Position numbers and translations under genes: made by a program. A model generated the notes under the pieces. It was not told where the DNA came from, did not search any database, and saw only the letters and a list, made by a program, of their open reading frames with translations. A stretch of DNA of 64,000 nucleotides from Patagioenas fasciata (taxonomy: Eukaryota; Chordata; Aves; Columbiformes; Columbidae): assembly GCF_037038585.1 (NCBI RefSeq), contig NC_092524.1, positions 45,159,001 through 45,223,000 on the forward strand. Reading direction: 5' to 3'. Below are positions 1 to 13,045 of this stretch, piece by piece (positions within the stretch are counted from its first letter, which is position 1; every line of letters starts with the position of its first letter).

Positions 1-330
1 AGTCATCTTCTCCTTCAGATAGTTTTCAATATTGCAAAATTACTTTCCTGCACGGTAGACAGCACAAAGGAAGTGAACAACAATTTGTATTCCTTCTGTC
101 AAAATAAGATGATATGCATAGGTGAGAAATTGAATACAAGTAGTTGAAGAGAGGCATTACCTGAAATATTTTTATTGTTGCTGTTATTGGGAATTTTCTG
201 TTTGTTCGTTAGAAGGTGGAATTTTTCCTAGAATACCAAACATAGGTGACTATTGCATAAATCTATTTTACAAATGTTTTCACTTAGCTGTAACTGTTTA
301 CTCTGCAACTGCATTTTAAGCTACTAAGTT
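1..330. other. non-coding DNA, nothing recognised
   Basis: AT-rich single-copy-looking sequence before the first CR1 element. I see no open frame with protein-like composition, no RNA gene and no repeat that I recognise. Confidence 0.6.
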
Positions 331-2566
331 CACAGAATCACAGAATGTTAGGGATTGGAAGGGACCTTAAAAGATCATCTAGTCCAATCACCCTGCTGGA
401 GCAGGAACACCCAGATGAGGTTACACAGGAATGTGTCCAGGCGGGCTTTGAATGTCTCCAGAGTAGGAGACTCCACAACCCCCCTGACCAGTCTGTTCCA
501 GTGTTCTGATACCCTTATTGTGAAGAAGTTTCTTTACAAATTTAAGTGGAGCCTCTTGTGTTCCAGTTTGAACCCATTACCCCTTGTTCTACCACCATCT
601 GTCACCAAGAAGAACCTGGCTCCATCCTCGTGCCACTCACCCTTTACATATTTATAAACATTAATGAGGTCACTCCTCAGCCTCCTCGTCTCCAAGCTAA
701 AGAGACCCAGTTCCCTCAGCCTTTCCTCATCAGGGAGATGCGCCACTCCATCATCTTCGTGGCTCTCTGCTGGACTGTCTCCAGCAGTTCCCTGTCCTTC
801 TTGAACTAAGGGGCCCAGAACTGGACACAATATTCAAGATGTGGTCTCACCAGGGCAGAGTAGAGGGGAAGGAGAACCTCTCTGGACCTACTAACCCCCC
901 CCTCTTCTAATACACCCCAGGATGCCATTGGCCTTCTTGGCCACAAGAGCATAGTGCTGGCTCATGATCATCCTGCTGTCCACCAGGACCCCCAGGTGCC
1001 TTTCCCCTATGCTGCTCTCTGATAGGTCATTCCCCAACTTATACTGGAACCTGGGGTTGTTCCTGCCCTGATGCAAGACTGCATTTACCCCTGTTATATT
1101 TAATTAATTTTTTCCCCTTCCAAGTCCCCAGTCTATCCAAGTCTTGCTGGATGGCGGCACAGCCTTCTTGCATGTCAGCCACTCTTACTAACTTGGTGTC
1201 ATTAGCAAACTTGTTGACAGTACACTCTATTCCCTCATCCAAGTAACTGATGAATATAACGAATAGTACTGATCACAGTGCTGACCCTTTAGGGACTTGG
1301 CTAGATATAGGCTTCCAACCAGACTCTGTCCCATTTACCACAACTCTCTGGCTTCTTTCCTTCAGCCAGCTCACAGTCTACCTCACAACCCAGCCGTCCA
1401 GACCACACTCCCTCAGTTTAGCTGCAAGGATGCTGTGGGAGACTGTGTCAAATGCTTTACTAAAATCAAGATAAACCACATCCACCACGTCATCATCTAT
1501 CCACCTCATTATGTCTTCATAAAAGGTTATGAGGTTGGTCAAGCACGACTTCCCCTTGGTAAAGCCACACTGAGTGCCCCTAATGAGTCTCTTATCCTTG
1601 AAATGCCTGGAGATGGCACCAAGAATAAGTTGCTCCGTCACCTTCACAGGGATGGAGGTGAAGCTGACTGGTCTATAGTTACCCGGGTCCTCCTTCTTGC
1701 CCTTTTTGAGAACTGGAGTGACATTTGCTCTCCTCCAGTCTTCAGGCACCTTTCTCATTTCCCAAGACTTGGCAAAGATGATGGAGAGTGGCCCAGCAGT
1801 GACCTCAGTCAGCTCCCTCAGCACCTGTGGGTGCATCCCATCTGGACCCATGGATTTACAGATGTCCAGATTGCTTAATTGCTCCCTATCCCAGTCCTCA
1901 TCAACCAAGGCGAACTCCTCCATTGTCCTGACTTTCTCTGGGGCCTCAGGGGTACGGGGCTCCTCAGGACAGCCTCTAGCAGTGTAGACAGAGACAAAGA
2001 AGGCATTCAGTAACTCTGCCTTCTCTGTATCTTCTGTCACCAGGGCACCCACCTCATTCAGCAGTGGGCCTACATTGCCTCTGGTGTTAGTTTTATCTGC
2101 CACGTATTTGAAGAAACTCTTTCTGTTGTCCTTGACCCCTCTCACCAGGTTTAATTCTAAGGAGGCCTTAGCTTTCCTAGTTACCTCTCTACATCCTCCG
2201 ACAACAACCTTATCTTGTTCCCAAGTGGCCAGCCCCCTCCTCCCATGATCTATAAACTCTCCTCTTCCGCTTGAGCTTGCCCAGCAGTTCCCTGTTTAGC
2301 CACGCAGGTCTCCTGGCTCCCTTCCTTGACTTCCTTCTTGTTGGGATGCTCTGATCTTGAGCTTGGGTGAAACAGTCCCTGAATGCTAACCAACTATCTT
2401 GGGCCCCTTTACCTTCCAGTACCCTTTCCTATGGGATTTCTCCTAGCAATTGTTTGAAAAGGCCAAAGTTCACCCTGCTGAAGTCCAGGGTTGCAATTCT
2501 GCTCGGTATTCTGTTCCTGCCACACAAGGTCCTGAACTCCACCATTTCTATGTTGCTGCAAAGTTC
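331..2566 (-). mobile_element. CR1 LINE, 5'-truncated, inverted (copy 1)
   Basis: A chicken-repeat-1 (CR1) non-LTR retrotransposon read on the minus strand. Its 3' end lies at the low coordinate, where the terminal short repeats (CACAGAATCACAGAATG on the + strand) and the adjacent GGAAGGGACCTT block are visible at 331-365. The minus strand encodes the reverse-transcriptase part of ORF2. The reading frame at 2145-1378 contains NYRPVSF, GFTKGKSC and the catalytic box-A stretch YLDFSKAFDTVSH. The continuation (box B and the FADD-type box C) is broken by frameshifts and stops, although FANDTKLV survives at about 1205-1180. The 5' end breaks off near 2566, inside ORF2 just after the endonuclease-like region, so there is no ORF1, no promoter and no endonuclease. 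It is a dead copy. It is closely related to copy 2 (4565-6808), which lies in opposite orientation. Confidence 0.93.
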
Positions 2567-2570
2567 TATA

Positions 2571-2703
2571 AAAAAAAAAAACAAACCACCACACACACAC
2601 CAAAACCAAACCCAAACCAACCAACAAACAAACACACCCCCTCTCCCCAACAATCAAACAAACCAAAACAACCAACCAGACCAAAAAACCAAACCCAAAA
2701 CCT
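2571..2703. repeat. A/C-only low-complexity tract
   Basis: About 130 bases made almost entirely of A and C (one G, at 2679, between 2571 and 2700), starting with a run of A and proceeding through CCAAA/CAAACA-type irregular units and a short AC run. It abuts the broken 5' end of the CR1 copy at 331-2566. The complementary strand is G/T only with many GGG and GG runs, so it could fold into G-quadruplexes. Any frames across it are meaningless. Confidence 0.85.
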
Positions 2704-4424
2704 GGTCTTTGGCTTTTTTTTTCAGGTCATGTGGAAAATGAAACAAAAGCCCTTCAACTTAATATAATATGCAAGGTAAAACTACAAAAAATCTTTGATC
2801 ATGTGAGACTGGAAGGGCTTGTCTTCTGTTTTACTGCATAACATACCATCAGGGGCTGCTCAAATACTTCAGTTGGAGTGGGATTTAGAGATGGAGTTTT
2901 TACATCATATCACGATACTTTCTCAAATGTACTCAATGTTACATATAAGTTGACACAATTTTTTTATTTTTGGAAGCTGCATAACTTTCAGAATCCTTTA
3001 ATGAGAACCATTTGCATAACTGAATAGAAGAAGTACCAAAGAAGATATTTTGTTAAAGTGAGATTGAATGTTAAATGAAGATAAATTATTAAATACAAAA
3101 TTCAGCACCACACTCAGCATAGCTTTACAGTGTAAGAGCTCAGTGAAAAGTTTCTGTAATAAAAAAATAAACTTTTTTTGTCAAATACACTTTTAATCAT
3201 ATTCAGAGGCTGATGGTCTTTGATGTTTTACTAAACTTCAATATCTTAGGCTACTTTAGAAAAATGTAGATATTTTAAAAACATTAATTAAGTACTGCAT
3301 CTTGCTTCTATTGCATCCTAAGGAAGCAGAAGCAAGTTTCCCATTAAAATTCACAATGTGAACTTATCTTCAAGTTTCAAAGAAGAACAAAAATCATCAG
3401 GAAATTTAAGAACTAGGTGCCTACACACATTAAAATATCACATTATGAGTTTTACTAGAGTGTGGGACAGCACACCGTGTTTTATGAAACATATTTGAAT
3501 ATGATGGCAATTATGTATTTGCCATCTATTTTCCAGTATTTCACACCATAAGTGGTTGTGTGTTATATTTAAGATCGCAATAGCATCTTTGTATATCCCT
3601 TTTGCAGTAGCACTGGTGGCTGTTCAGAGTACAGGACAACAGAATATCAAAGACAATGGATTTTAAAAGATCTGAAATATTTTCAGTGACTGTTAGGTGT
3701 ACAGCGTAGTGTGTCCAGATGCTGAACTGTCTTCAGATATGTACAAGCACCATAGATAACCAAAGCTAACTCTAGGGGTTTGCTTTTCTCAGTCAATCTT
3801 GTACAGTTAGGTTTGAAATTCAAACAACAGAAACTAGACCTGTGCTGTCACTTTATGACATGTACTGCTACTTTCAGTTGTTAGTAGCCATATTTTCCTT
3901 TAATTGTGTACCATCATTTCCATGATAAAAACAGCTTCCCTTTGTTCCCAAGTAGAAAGAAATAATTACACGCCAGATTATGAAAAGACATAATTTTTAA
4001 CAAGATTTACTGTGAATTAAACAAAGGCTGAGATGTTATCCATCAGTAAGATCAGTATCATTTATTCATACAACCTTTAAATGAAAACTCACACACTGAG
4101 AATTTTTTCTACAAGCTAGGTGAAATAAGTAACAAAATTTAAGTGGGTATCATACTATTACTATGGTTATCTTACAAATTTACTTTGCTTTCTGCAATCA
4201 TAGCAATGTTTCCTGATTTGTTTAAAGTCTCTGCATGCAATCAGCATCTCTCGTTCTCCCCAGTTCATCCTATTCTTAATTGATCCACCCCCCGTTTTGT
4301 TCATATATTTTGTGAAATATTTATTCTCTGACTGTATCCAGGCTTACTAAAAAAAAATACTTAGCATTAGCAAACAGCATCCAAACAGCATCCATTTAAA
4401 TGTAACAATTACTGTAAAGAGTTT
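2704..4424. other. non-coding DNA between the two CR1 copies
   Basis: AT-rich sequence with no protein-like reading frame and no repeat that I recognise. It forms the spacer of the head-to-head CR1 pair. Confidence 0.6.
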
Positions 4425-4564
4425 GGTAAAGACCAGTAACAGAGGCATTTCAAAACCGGGCTGGACAAAGCACCAGGGAACAATATCTGCTGTAGGGAAG
4501 TACTTCATGACAAGACAAGGAGCAGAAGACCTAACACATCTTTTCTCAACTAGTTTTTTCAATA
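4425..4564 (+). mobile_element. possible old LINE 3'-end fragment
   Basis: The stretch reads like the 3' end of an old CR1/L3-type element in plus orientation. A segment resembling 'CAAAACCGGGCTGGACAAAG' precedes one like 'GAAGACCTAACACATCTTTT', which parallels the end of CR1 family members (a CTGGACA block, then a GATGATCT...GGTCTCTTCC block). Divergence is high and the terminal ATTCTATG repeats are not clear. If real, the younger CR1 copy 2 begins almost exactly where this fragment ends. Alternative: chance similarity. Confidence 0.35.
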
Positions 4565-6808
4565 ATTGGGTTGCAGTGACCACGAGATGGAGTTCAGCAT
4601 CTCGTGTGGCAGGAACAGAATAGCAAGTAGAATTGCAACCCTGGACTTTAGCAGGGCTAACTTCAGCCTTTTCAAGCAATTGCTGGGGGAAATCCCATGG
4701 GCAAGACTGCTTGAAGGAAAAGGGGTCCAAGAGAGCTGGATTGCATTCAGAGATTGCTTCTTCCATGCTCAGGATCAGAGCATCCGCACACGTAGGAAGT
4801 CGAGGAAGGGAGCCAGAAGGCCTGTGTGGTTGAATAGGGATCTGTTGGGTATGCTCAAGCAGAAGAGGAGAGTTTACAGGCCATGGAAGCAGGGACTGGC
4901 CACTTGGGAGGAATATAAGGCTGCTGTTAGAGGATGTAGGAAGGCAGCCAGGATAGCCAAGGCCTCCTTAGAATTAAACCTGGTGAGAGGGGTCAAGGAC
5001 AGCAAAAAGAACTTTTTCAAATACATGGCAGATAAAACTAATACCAGAGGCAATGTAGGCCCACTGATGAATGAGGTGGGTGCTCTGGTGGCGGAAGACA
5101 CAGAGAAGGCAGAATTGCTGAATGCCTTCTTTGTCTCTGTCTACTCTGCTGGAGGCTGTTCCGAGGAGCCCCATACCCCTGAGACCCCAAATGAAGCCAG
5201 GTCAATGGAGGAGTTTGCTTTAGTCAATGAGGACTGGGTTAGGGAGCAATTAAGTAGTCTGGACATCCATAAATCCATGGGTCCAGATGGGATGCACCCA
5301 CAGGTGCTGAGGGACCTGGCTGAAGTCATTGCTAGACCGCTCTCCATCATTTTTGCCAAGTCTTGGGAAACCGGAGACATGCCCAAGGATTGGAGGAAAG
5401 TAAATGTCACTCCAGTCTTCAAAAAGGGCAAGAAGGAGGACCCGGATAATTATAGACCGGTTAGCCTCACCTCTGTCCCTGGGAAAGTAATGGAGCAGCT
5501 TATCCTTGGTGTCATCTCAAGGCATATCAGGAATAAGAGGGTCATTAGGGGCAGTCAGCATGGCTTTACCAAGGGTAAGTCATGTTTGATCAACCTCATA
5601 GCCTTTTATGAGAATCTAACAAGGTGGATGGATGAAGGCAGAGGAGTCGATGCGGTCTACCTTGACTTCAGTAAAGCCTTTGACACAGTCTCTCACAGCA
5701 TCCTCACAGCTAAGTTGAGGAGGTGTGGTCTAGACAACAGAGCAGTGAGGTGGGTTGCAAACTGACTTAAAGAGAGAAGCCAGAGAGTGGTGGTCAAAGG
5801 TGCAGAGTCCAGTTGGAGGCCAGTGGAGGCCTAGTGGAGTGCCTCAGGGGTCAGTACTGGGGGCAATATTATTCAATATATTCATTAACGATTTGGACGA
5901 GGGAATTGAGTATACTATCAGCAAGTTTGCTGATGATGCTAAGCTGGCAGGAGTGGCTGACACACCAGAAGGCTGTGCTGCCATCCAACAGGACCTGGAC
6001 AGGCTGGAGAGTTGGGCGGGGAATAACCTGATGGAATTTAACAAGGGAAAGTGTAGAGTCCTGCATCCGGGCAGGAACAACCCCAGGTTCCAGTATAGGT
6101 TGGGAAATTACATATTAGAGAGCAGTGTAGGGTAAAGGGACCTGGGGGTCCTGGTGGACAGCAGGATGACCATGAGCCAGCACTGTGCCCTTGTGGCCAG
6201 GAAGGCCAATGGCATCCTTGGGTGTATTAGAAGGGGGGTGGTCAGTAGATCGAGAGAGGTCCTCCTTCCCCTCTACTCTGCCCTGGTGAGGCCCCATTTG
6301 GAATATTGTGTCCAGTTCTGGGCCCCTCAGTTCAAGAAGGACAGGGAACTGCTGGAGACAGTCCAGCATAGGGCAACAAAGATGATGAAGGGAGTGGAGT
6401 ATCTCCGTTATGAATAAAGTCTGAGGGAGCTGGGTGTCTTTAGTTTGGAGAAGAGGAGACTGAGGGGTGACCTTATTAATGTTTATAAATATATAAAGGG
6501 TGAGTGCCATGAGAATGGAGCCAGGTTCTTCTCAGTGGCAAACAATGATAGGACAAGGAGTAATGGGATCAAGCTGGAACACAAGAGGTTCCACCTAAAT
6601 TTGAGAAAAAACTTCTTCTCAGTGAGGGTGACAGAACACTGGAACAGGCTGTCCAGGGGGGTTGTGGAGTCTCCTTCCCTGGAGACATTCAAAGCCCGCC
6701 TGGACACATTCCTGTGCGACCTCACCTAGACGTTCTTGCTCCAGCAGGGGGATTGGACTAGATGATCTTTCGAGGTCCCTTCCAATCCCAAACATACTGT
6801 GATACTGT
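4565..6808 (+). mobile_element. CR1 LINE, 5'-truncated (copy 2)
   Basis: A 2.2-kb plus-strand CR1 element covering most of the ORF2 reverse transcriptase and the 3' UTR. The frame 4566-5765 contains NYRPVSLTSVPGKV, GFTKGKSC and box A YLDFSKAFDTVSH. A W-to-stop change (TGA at 5763-5765) ends it after WVAN. The following frame (5755-6135) carries box [21 protein letters not shown] and box [10 protein letters not shown], so the catalytic aspartates are all present but in separate frames. The C-terminal part continues in 6154-6417 ([18 protein letters not shown]) and 6445-6729. The end is marked by repeated ATACTGTGAT-type units near 6797-6808. No endonuclease or ORF1 remains, and the copy cannot be active. 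Confidence 0.95.
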
Positions 6809-9800
6809 GAATTATTTGTAATTACTTATGCTTAACGATGGACACAATCCAACACAACTGAAGTCATAAATGTCACAGATGCTTTTGTTTAAATCAGTTT
6901 TGAAATAGTTCAAGGAACTACATATATCAAACTATTGGGAAAGTTCACTTTCACAGACATTTTTCAAGCCCAAAATCTTCCAATGGATTTGCATTTTATT
7001 TGAGTGTGCATTTCCATCTCTACTTGAACGATGAAAAATTCCCATTCTTCTTGTAACTTTTATGGATACAACTATTTAAAGATTAAGTGGTTCTTCAAAA
7101 CAGAGAGTTTATAGTGAGTCATTTGTACCACATGAAAAAATTCCAAGACCCCAAAGATTACACAGCAGGGAATCAGTAAAATTATAGCAACACTTAGAAA
7201 GAAGCAAGAACAAGCAGAGTATTAAAAATTGTACAGAGTTGTGCACAGAATCAAAATGGTGGTTATACAACACACTTGGCATGGGGATTGTAACATGATT
7301 TTGTGAATAAATTGCAAGCATGTCCCATCAAAAGACGTTGCTGACATTTCCATTTGACAATAAAAATTTTAACAAGTTTTCATTTGCTTTCATTTCATTA
7401 TTATCTCTTACAGTGAAAAGACAATAGGTAAGAGCAACTCCATTCTACAGGTGATATAAGAGACACGTGCAAAATTGTCTTCAAGGGATGAAGCCCCTCT
7501 TGGTTTGAACAGAATTTTACCTCTTTACCCAGAAGCAGTTTGAAGAATTTTATCCTGCACAGCTACACAAAGTAAAGGAAACTTCTGTAAACATCACAGC
7601 TTTTCACCATGTGAAATGTCTTTTGAGATTATCTTTCTGTCAAGCCTAACTAAATTATTTCCAATTTTCTTGGTTTAAATATAGTGATACCTATCAAGCA
7701 TCTTGAAGTGTTGCACTTTTATAGGACTGAATGTAAAGATAATAGGTGAAATTCCCTCACATCCCTGTGGAAAATTAATGACTGTTTCTCTGAAGAATAT
7801 ACTGTTTCCCTGTAAGACAAATCTCCATGCACAGAACTGCATAGAACAGTTTTGACTGAGATGGAGACAGCTGATAGGTACAAATTTCAAACAACCAGCT
7901 ATTTTATTGTTTTATAAAGCGCTTTAGGCTAGCTATGCTTCTAAATGTTACCCCAAAAATGTAACTGGATTCTAATTTTCTCCTTAAGATATACACCTAA
8001 AATAATACAAGTCTTGCCAAGGAGACATAATTACAGGTGAAATCAGTTCTGGCAGCTGTGTTCTAGTCTGAACTTGATGTTTTCGGATGCCAGTGAAGTC
8101 TGTAGGTATCAAATCACCCTTATTTCTCTTTGAGGAACCACACTGGGGTCCCATCCGTTCAGTTACACTGCAATAATGACTAGCAACTGAGTCATAAACA
8201 TTCTGCTCTGGGATAGAATATGTCCCACTGCGAAACCTCAGAGGCAAGGCTCAGTTAACACAGTGATCCATGTTCAGTGAAGTCAATAGAAATAGGGCAA
8301 TTTTCACTACATTAAGACATTTCCCTTTGGAAGATACCCCTACCTCCGAATAAGAAACGAGGCATGCAATTTTCCTGCTATGAGTATTTGTTTGGTTTAT
8401 GCCTTTCGAAGTGGTGAGACTGGTTGCCTTACTTTTTTAAAACACCAGGCTTTTCTATTGGAATATACATTATAGCAAAGAACAAAATAGTATTATTTGG
8501 AGAGCATGACTTCTCAGGTATTATTTATCCAGTGAAAACAACATATAAAACGCCCTCATTCTTTTTAAATATTCAAGTTGATCAAGCAGTAACAAGACTT
8601 TATATACAACTATCTGCCCTCCAAGCAGGTTTTAACTGGGCATGATAAAAATCTGCTAAATACTGTTTGTCCTTGGCTATATTTACAGCCAAAACATACT
8701 CAGTAGCATTTCAGCTGCACCCACTGCTGATGACTCTTGCCACCAAGTAACTTTTTGAAGGGAGACAAAGAATGAAAACCAAGTTTCCAACCACTGATAC
8801 ATCAACAAACCTGGTTAGTTACAAGTCAATAGAGTTACTCAGATTTGAAAAAGCATGTCTGAAATCAGAATCTGGCACTATGTCTTATCTCATTTGCTGG
8901 GCCAGCAACCTTGCTCTTGAGAACTCAGGGAGTGTGCTGTCAGCATATGTGTTCAGTTCCCAGCTTTCCTGAAAAAATTAATGTCACAGACCAGTTTGTT
9001 GTATGACTCTGACACATAATTTATTTCAGTAATGGTACTGTGTGTCAGTTATTAAATACTACAGTAGAAAACCTGATGAAGTGGGAAGAACTGCCATGTA
9101 ACATAGTCTTTGTCAACCATCTGATTTTAATATTTTCAGTAGCTGAGTCTGGGTCAAGAGACAAAGAATCATTTATGTCTTCACTAAGCAACAGCTTGAC
9201 TCTTTTTCTGATGACTGTGGTTTAAAATGTTTGTTTTACAGAATAGTTGTTAATTTCTCAATTAATTGTAAAGTTCAAATTACAAAAATTTCCTTTTAGG
9301 AGAAAATGGTTTCTACCATACCATCTGTCTATTGGCACTGCATTTTCAACCATAACTAAAATTGATATAAAGTTCAGGCACTCTGCTAAAAGTAAAATAA
9401 GACCCAGAATCATGACATCTAAGATACAATAGCTGTATCAAAAGGCAAACTTTTTAAAATAGGTTGACATTCTAATGAGAAGTTAAAATCTCTGCTGACT
9501 GACAGCACATCCAGTGATACCAGTCATAAAACATTGCTACTTTATCAAGTACTTGAGGTTAGAAATATATGATTTTGAACCATCACCAACAGGCAATTGA
9601 GTATTGGTAAAGATCAGCAGCTAGAATTTCTCAGTAAATTAATACAAATGAATTGTGTTAGAGCAATCGGCCTAAGTGACTAGGCAGGCATTCAAACAAT
9701 TCCTTTTTGGGAATGGGTATCATTCTCTAATATGAATATAATTTTCTGTACCTGGAGGAAATTTCAATGAATGGAGATACAGAAATCCTCTAAATAGGAC

Positions 9801-11089
9801 ATACATACACATCATACTTCATTATAATCATGCCTATGATGGTGTTTTGTTTTTTTCTGGAAATATATACCATGCAGGTATGTGTGTGATGCCAAATAAG
9901 GTTAGTACCTTTGCAGAAGTTACAATTTAGAGGTAATTCATTTAGAAACATTGCAGTAAGAAAGAACACTATGCTCACATCTATTTCAACAGAAGAGCTT
10001 TTACTGATTCTTTTGGGTGCATAGCATGGCCAAATGCAAATATTGCAAAGTAATTATTTAAAAGGAACCAAAGCATGAACAAAATGTCTAAAATGCCTCC
10101 ATGAGTGACTGTGTGTTTATATGTATGCAAATGCTGGAGTGCAATTCAGATAAGAGCTGAAATTTTGTGGTGATGACACTGCTATTAATAGTTTCAAAAC
10201 AAATTGGTTTTGCTCCCATATTTGTAAAGAACAATCTAAAAGCATTCACATTTCTAGCGATACTACTGTTGAATGCCAATTTATAACAATATGAAAGAAG
10301 GAAACCCATCAATCAGTGATCCATAAGTAAATGTCCCCTAACACAAATGCTCACATAAACAAAAATTTGATTATATTTGAACTATAGATTTTCAAACAGA
10401 CCAAAATACTGCAATCAACCAGATGTTCTTGTTGATGGGTTTGCAGCTATTGACTTATGCTCCTTCTCATATCAGTGACTGAAAGCTGATTCATGTTCTC
10501 CCAGAATATAAATTTTAAAGAAAATAATTCTCCAGCTGAATTGACATAATTATAGAGATTTGAGCAGTGTCAGATAGCATACTGCAAGGAAGGATTTTGC
10601 ATGTTGTAGTTAAATAAACATCTTTTTCTTTTCACTGTATACTAGAAGCTCTGATGCTAACACATCAGAACATACAATCACTAAAACCCCAAATGTAATG
10701 ATGAATTTTCTGAGATAAAATTGTATGACATCTCCAAGTGCTCTAACATCTCACTAAAACACTAATATACAGCAACAGTCCTAAGAATGGTAAGCTCATT
10801 TGCAAAGGTTGCTCGATATATGCATTCCTATAATAGAACAAAAATACAAAAAGTCTTCAAAAGTCACAAAGACTGTTTCCCATATAGAATGTATGTGCAA
10901 TTACTTAAAAATGAATGGGTTATTTTTGTACACCATTAAATTCATATGTAGGGGTGTATATATACATATATGTATATTCACAATCTACTTTTTAGTCATA
11001 GAAGAGAAGGAAACACCTTGCTTAAGGGTCATGCAAAAGTGTACATGTGTTAAATGTAATATCTTTGACAAGCTGCCAAAGAGCACACA
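6809..11089. other. non-coding AT-rich DNA upstream of SSTR1
   Basis: About 4.3 kb with only short, compositionally random reading frames. No gene or clear mobile element is recognised. An AT-alternating palindromic patch lies near 10957-10980. A short 'GTGAAGTCAATAGAAAT' segment near 8277 resembles widely dispersed ancient amniote repeat fragments, but is too short to name. Confidence 0.55.
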
Positions 11090-12690
11090 CTGGTCAGATT
11101 GGAGTGTCTGGACGTGATGATTGACATGAGGAAAACCATACAGTCAGAGAGGTTACATGCATGTGTTGGAATAGCAGCTGGTGGTGATAAGGGATACAAG
11201 GATATATATGGTGCTAGAGAGAATAAGTTCCCAATGATGAGTTATAATGAATCGATGATAACGTTGTGTATCTGCATGTTAAAGTGGTGGGTAGTGATAA
11301 TATGTATAATTATGATGGTGGGCAGACAGGGATAACAAGATGTGTTAACTGTAGGAGGTGATGGGTATGTATGGTAAAATGAGTAGGCTGTAAGAATGCA
11401 TGTGTGATGCTGAGTATAGTGGTACTGTGGGGAGTATATAGCAGCATATGCACTGTGCTGATACTTATGCGGCATGGACCTGCTTGATGAAAGTATGTGG
11501 TGCTCATAGGTGACAGTTTATGTGAAGAGGCAGGTTGGTGTCCATACAGATGTGGTGTGCTCACACACAGAAGTAGCTATAGCTAAAGGAATAAGCAATT
11601 ACTGAGCATTTTTGTGTATGTTTGTTCTGAGGGAGTGTTTGATACCATGAGCAAGTGTGAGGGTGCCCAGAAAGAGAGGTGTATGTAAAGGTTATACATT
11701 AAAAAAAAAAAAAAAAAATCAAAAAAAAGTATGCTTGCCAGGGTATTGAGTGGCGGTTTAGGACTATCTGCTGGTGTTTATGTGTGTTTGGAACTGGTGG
11801 TGCAGATGAGGCGTGTAAGGTAGCAGTGTCGGGTTTGAGATGACAGTATGAGCAGCTTTTGGTGTAATGACGCTGTTTGACTAGGATCAGGGTGTGTGTG
11901 CAAAATAACATGATATGGCTCAGTGTGTAGAAGCAGTTTGTGGGTTTATGGGTGTAGTATGCGTTAAGTCAGTTATGTAATGATGGCTACATATATGTAG
12001 AAATAGTGAATGAACAGAGATTGTGGCAATGTTTTGTGTCACTGGATAGCACCGAGGAGGGTTTATAGCTTCACCCTGTGTGGATAAAACCCTATCAGAG
12101 ATATGCATATGTTTTTAGTACCATATTAAGAGAGGGAGTTGTAGCACTGGTGATGCAGTATGTGATGGCTGAGCTTGAAGTGATCCTGTGAATGGAAGCA
12201 GTATGTGAGGGGACAGAAGAGTAGACAGATGGTGTGTTTGCATAGCAGCATAGCTAGGACGGTCTTGGCACCATCATGGTATAAATAGTGATGGCAAGCT
12301 GTAGTGTGCAAACTGGTGCCTGCACCATTGCATGTGTCATAGACAGAAAGAGAGCATGCACTGGAGTGCCAGAATGGGACTGAGGAGCGTGTTTCAGGAC
12401 TGGCCATGTGGAGAGGGGCAGGGCTGTAAAGTATTGGATGCTGCTAGTGTATGATGTCTGGTGGTGGCAGGACTGGACAAGGTGGGAGGCACGGAGCTGC
12501 ATGGTGGTAGAAGGCATGAGCATAGCTGTTCTCAGGCAGTGCTGTGCACCTAGGGTTGAAGGCTGTGTGGTCCATTGTAGTTAGTGCCATGCCTGGTGCC
12601 AGTGCCATGGGGTGGGCAATGTGTGTTCTGTGGTGACAGAACAGGCTTGCAGCAGCTGTGTAGGCATGAGGCATGCCTGCCCAGGTAACA
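11090..12690 (+). repeat. G-over-C skewed, GT-rich low-complexity region
   Basis: About 1.6 kb in which the + strand has many more G than C. Hand counts per 60-base line: 21 G versus 3 C at 11341-11400, 20 versus 3 at 11281-11340, and 23 versus 5 at 12181-12240. Motifs of the type GCAGTATGTG recur imperfectly (12155 and 12198; a variant near 11933), suggesting a much-diverged tandem array. No period is obvious by eye. A run of A interrupts it at 11701-11718. The minus strand consequently shows several overlapping open frames rich in His, Thr and Pro, which are composition artefacts. It ends about 0.4 kb before the likely SSTR1 coding exon. Confidence 0.7.
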
Positions 12691-13045
12691 TTGCCACTCA
12701 CCCATGACCCTGGCTTTTTTCCTAAAGGAGAAAGGATGGTCCCTTTGCCTGAGTCACCCCTGGCCTGGACTCAGGTGCCATGGAGGGGGAGCAGTGCCGA
12801 ATGGAGAGGGAGGAGAGGATGCTGGCTGGGGGGAACCAGTGCGGGGCTGGGTAAACAATACTGAATGGGGAGAGCAGTGTGGGATCGGGGAGCATTGTGG
12901 GGTGGGGGAGCAGTGGGGACAGGGAGGAGGCTGCTCTCCGGCAGCCCGGGAGCTGCCAGATCTGCGAACAGTTGGAGGGCGGGATGGGAAGCGGGCGGGC
13001 GGAGGGTGGGTTGGAAAAGACACCCACTTACGTCTCCTCCTGCGA

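Noticed and set aside
1378-6729. Functional reverse transcriptase gene
   Set aside because: Both copies lack the endonuclease and 5' part and are broken by stops and frameshifts; dead CR1 elements.
11242-12701. Series of minus-strand frames rich in His/Thr/Pro
   Set aside because: By-product of the G-rich + strand; overlapping in several frames with no start context or domain.
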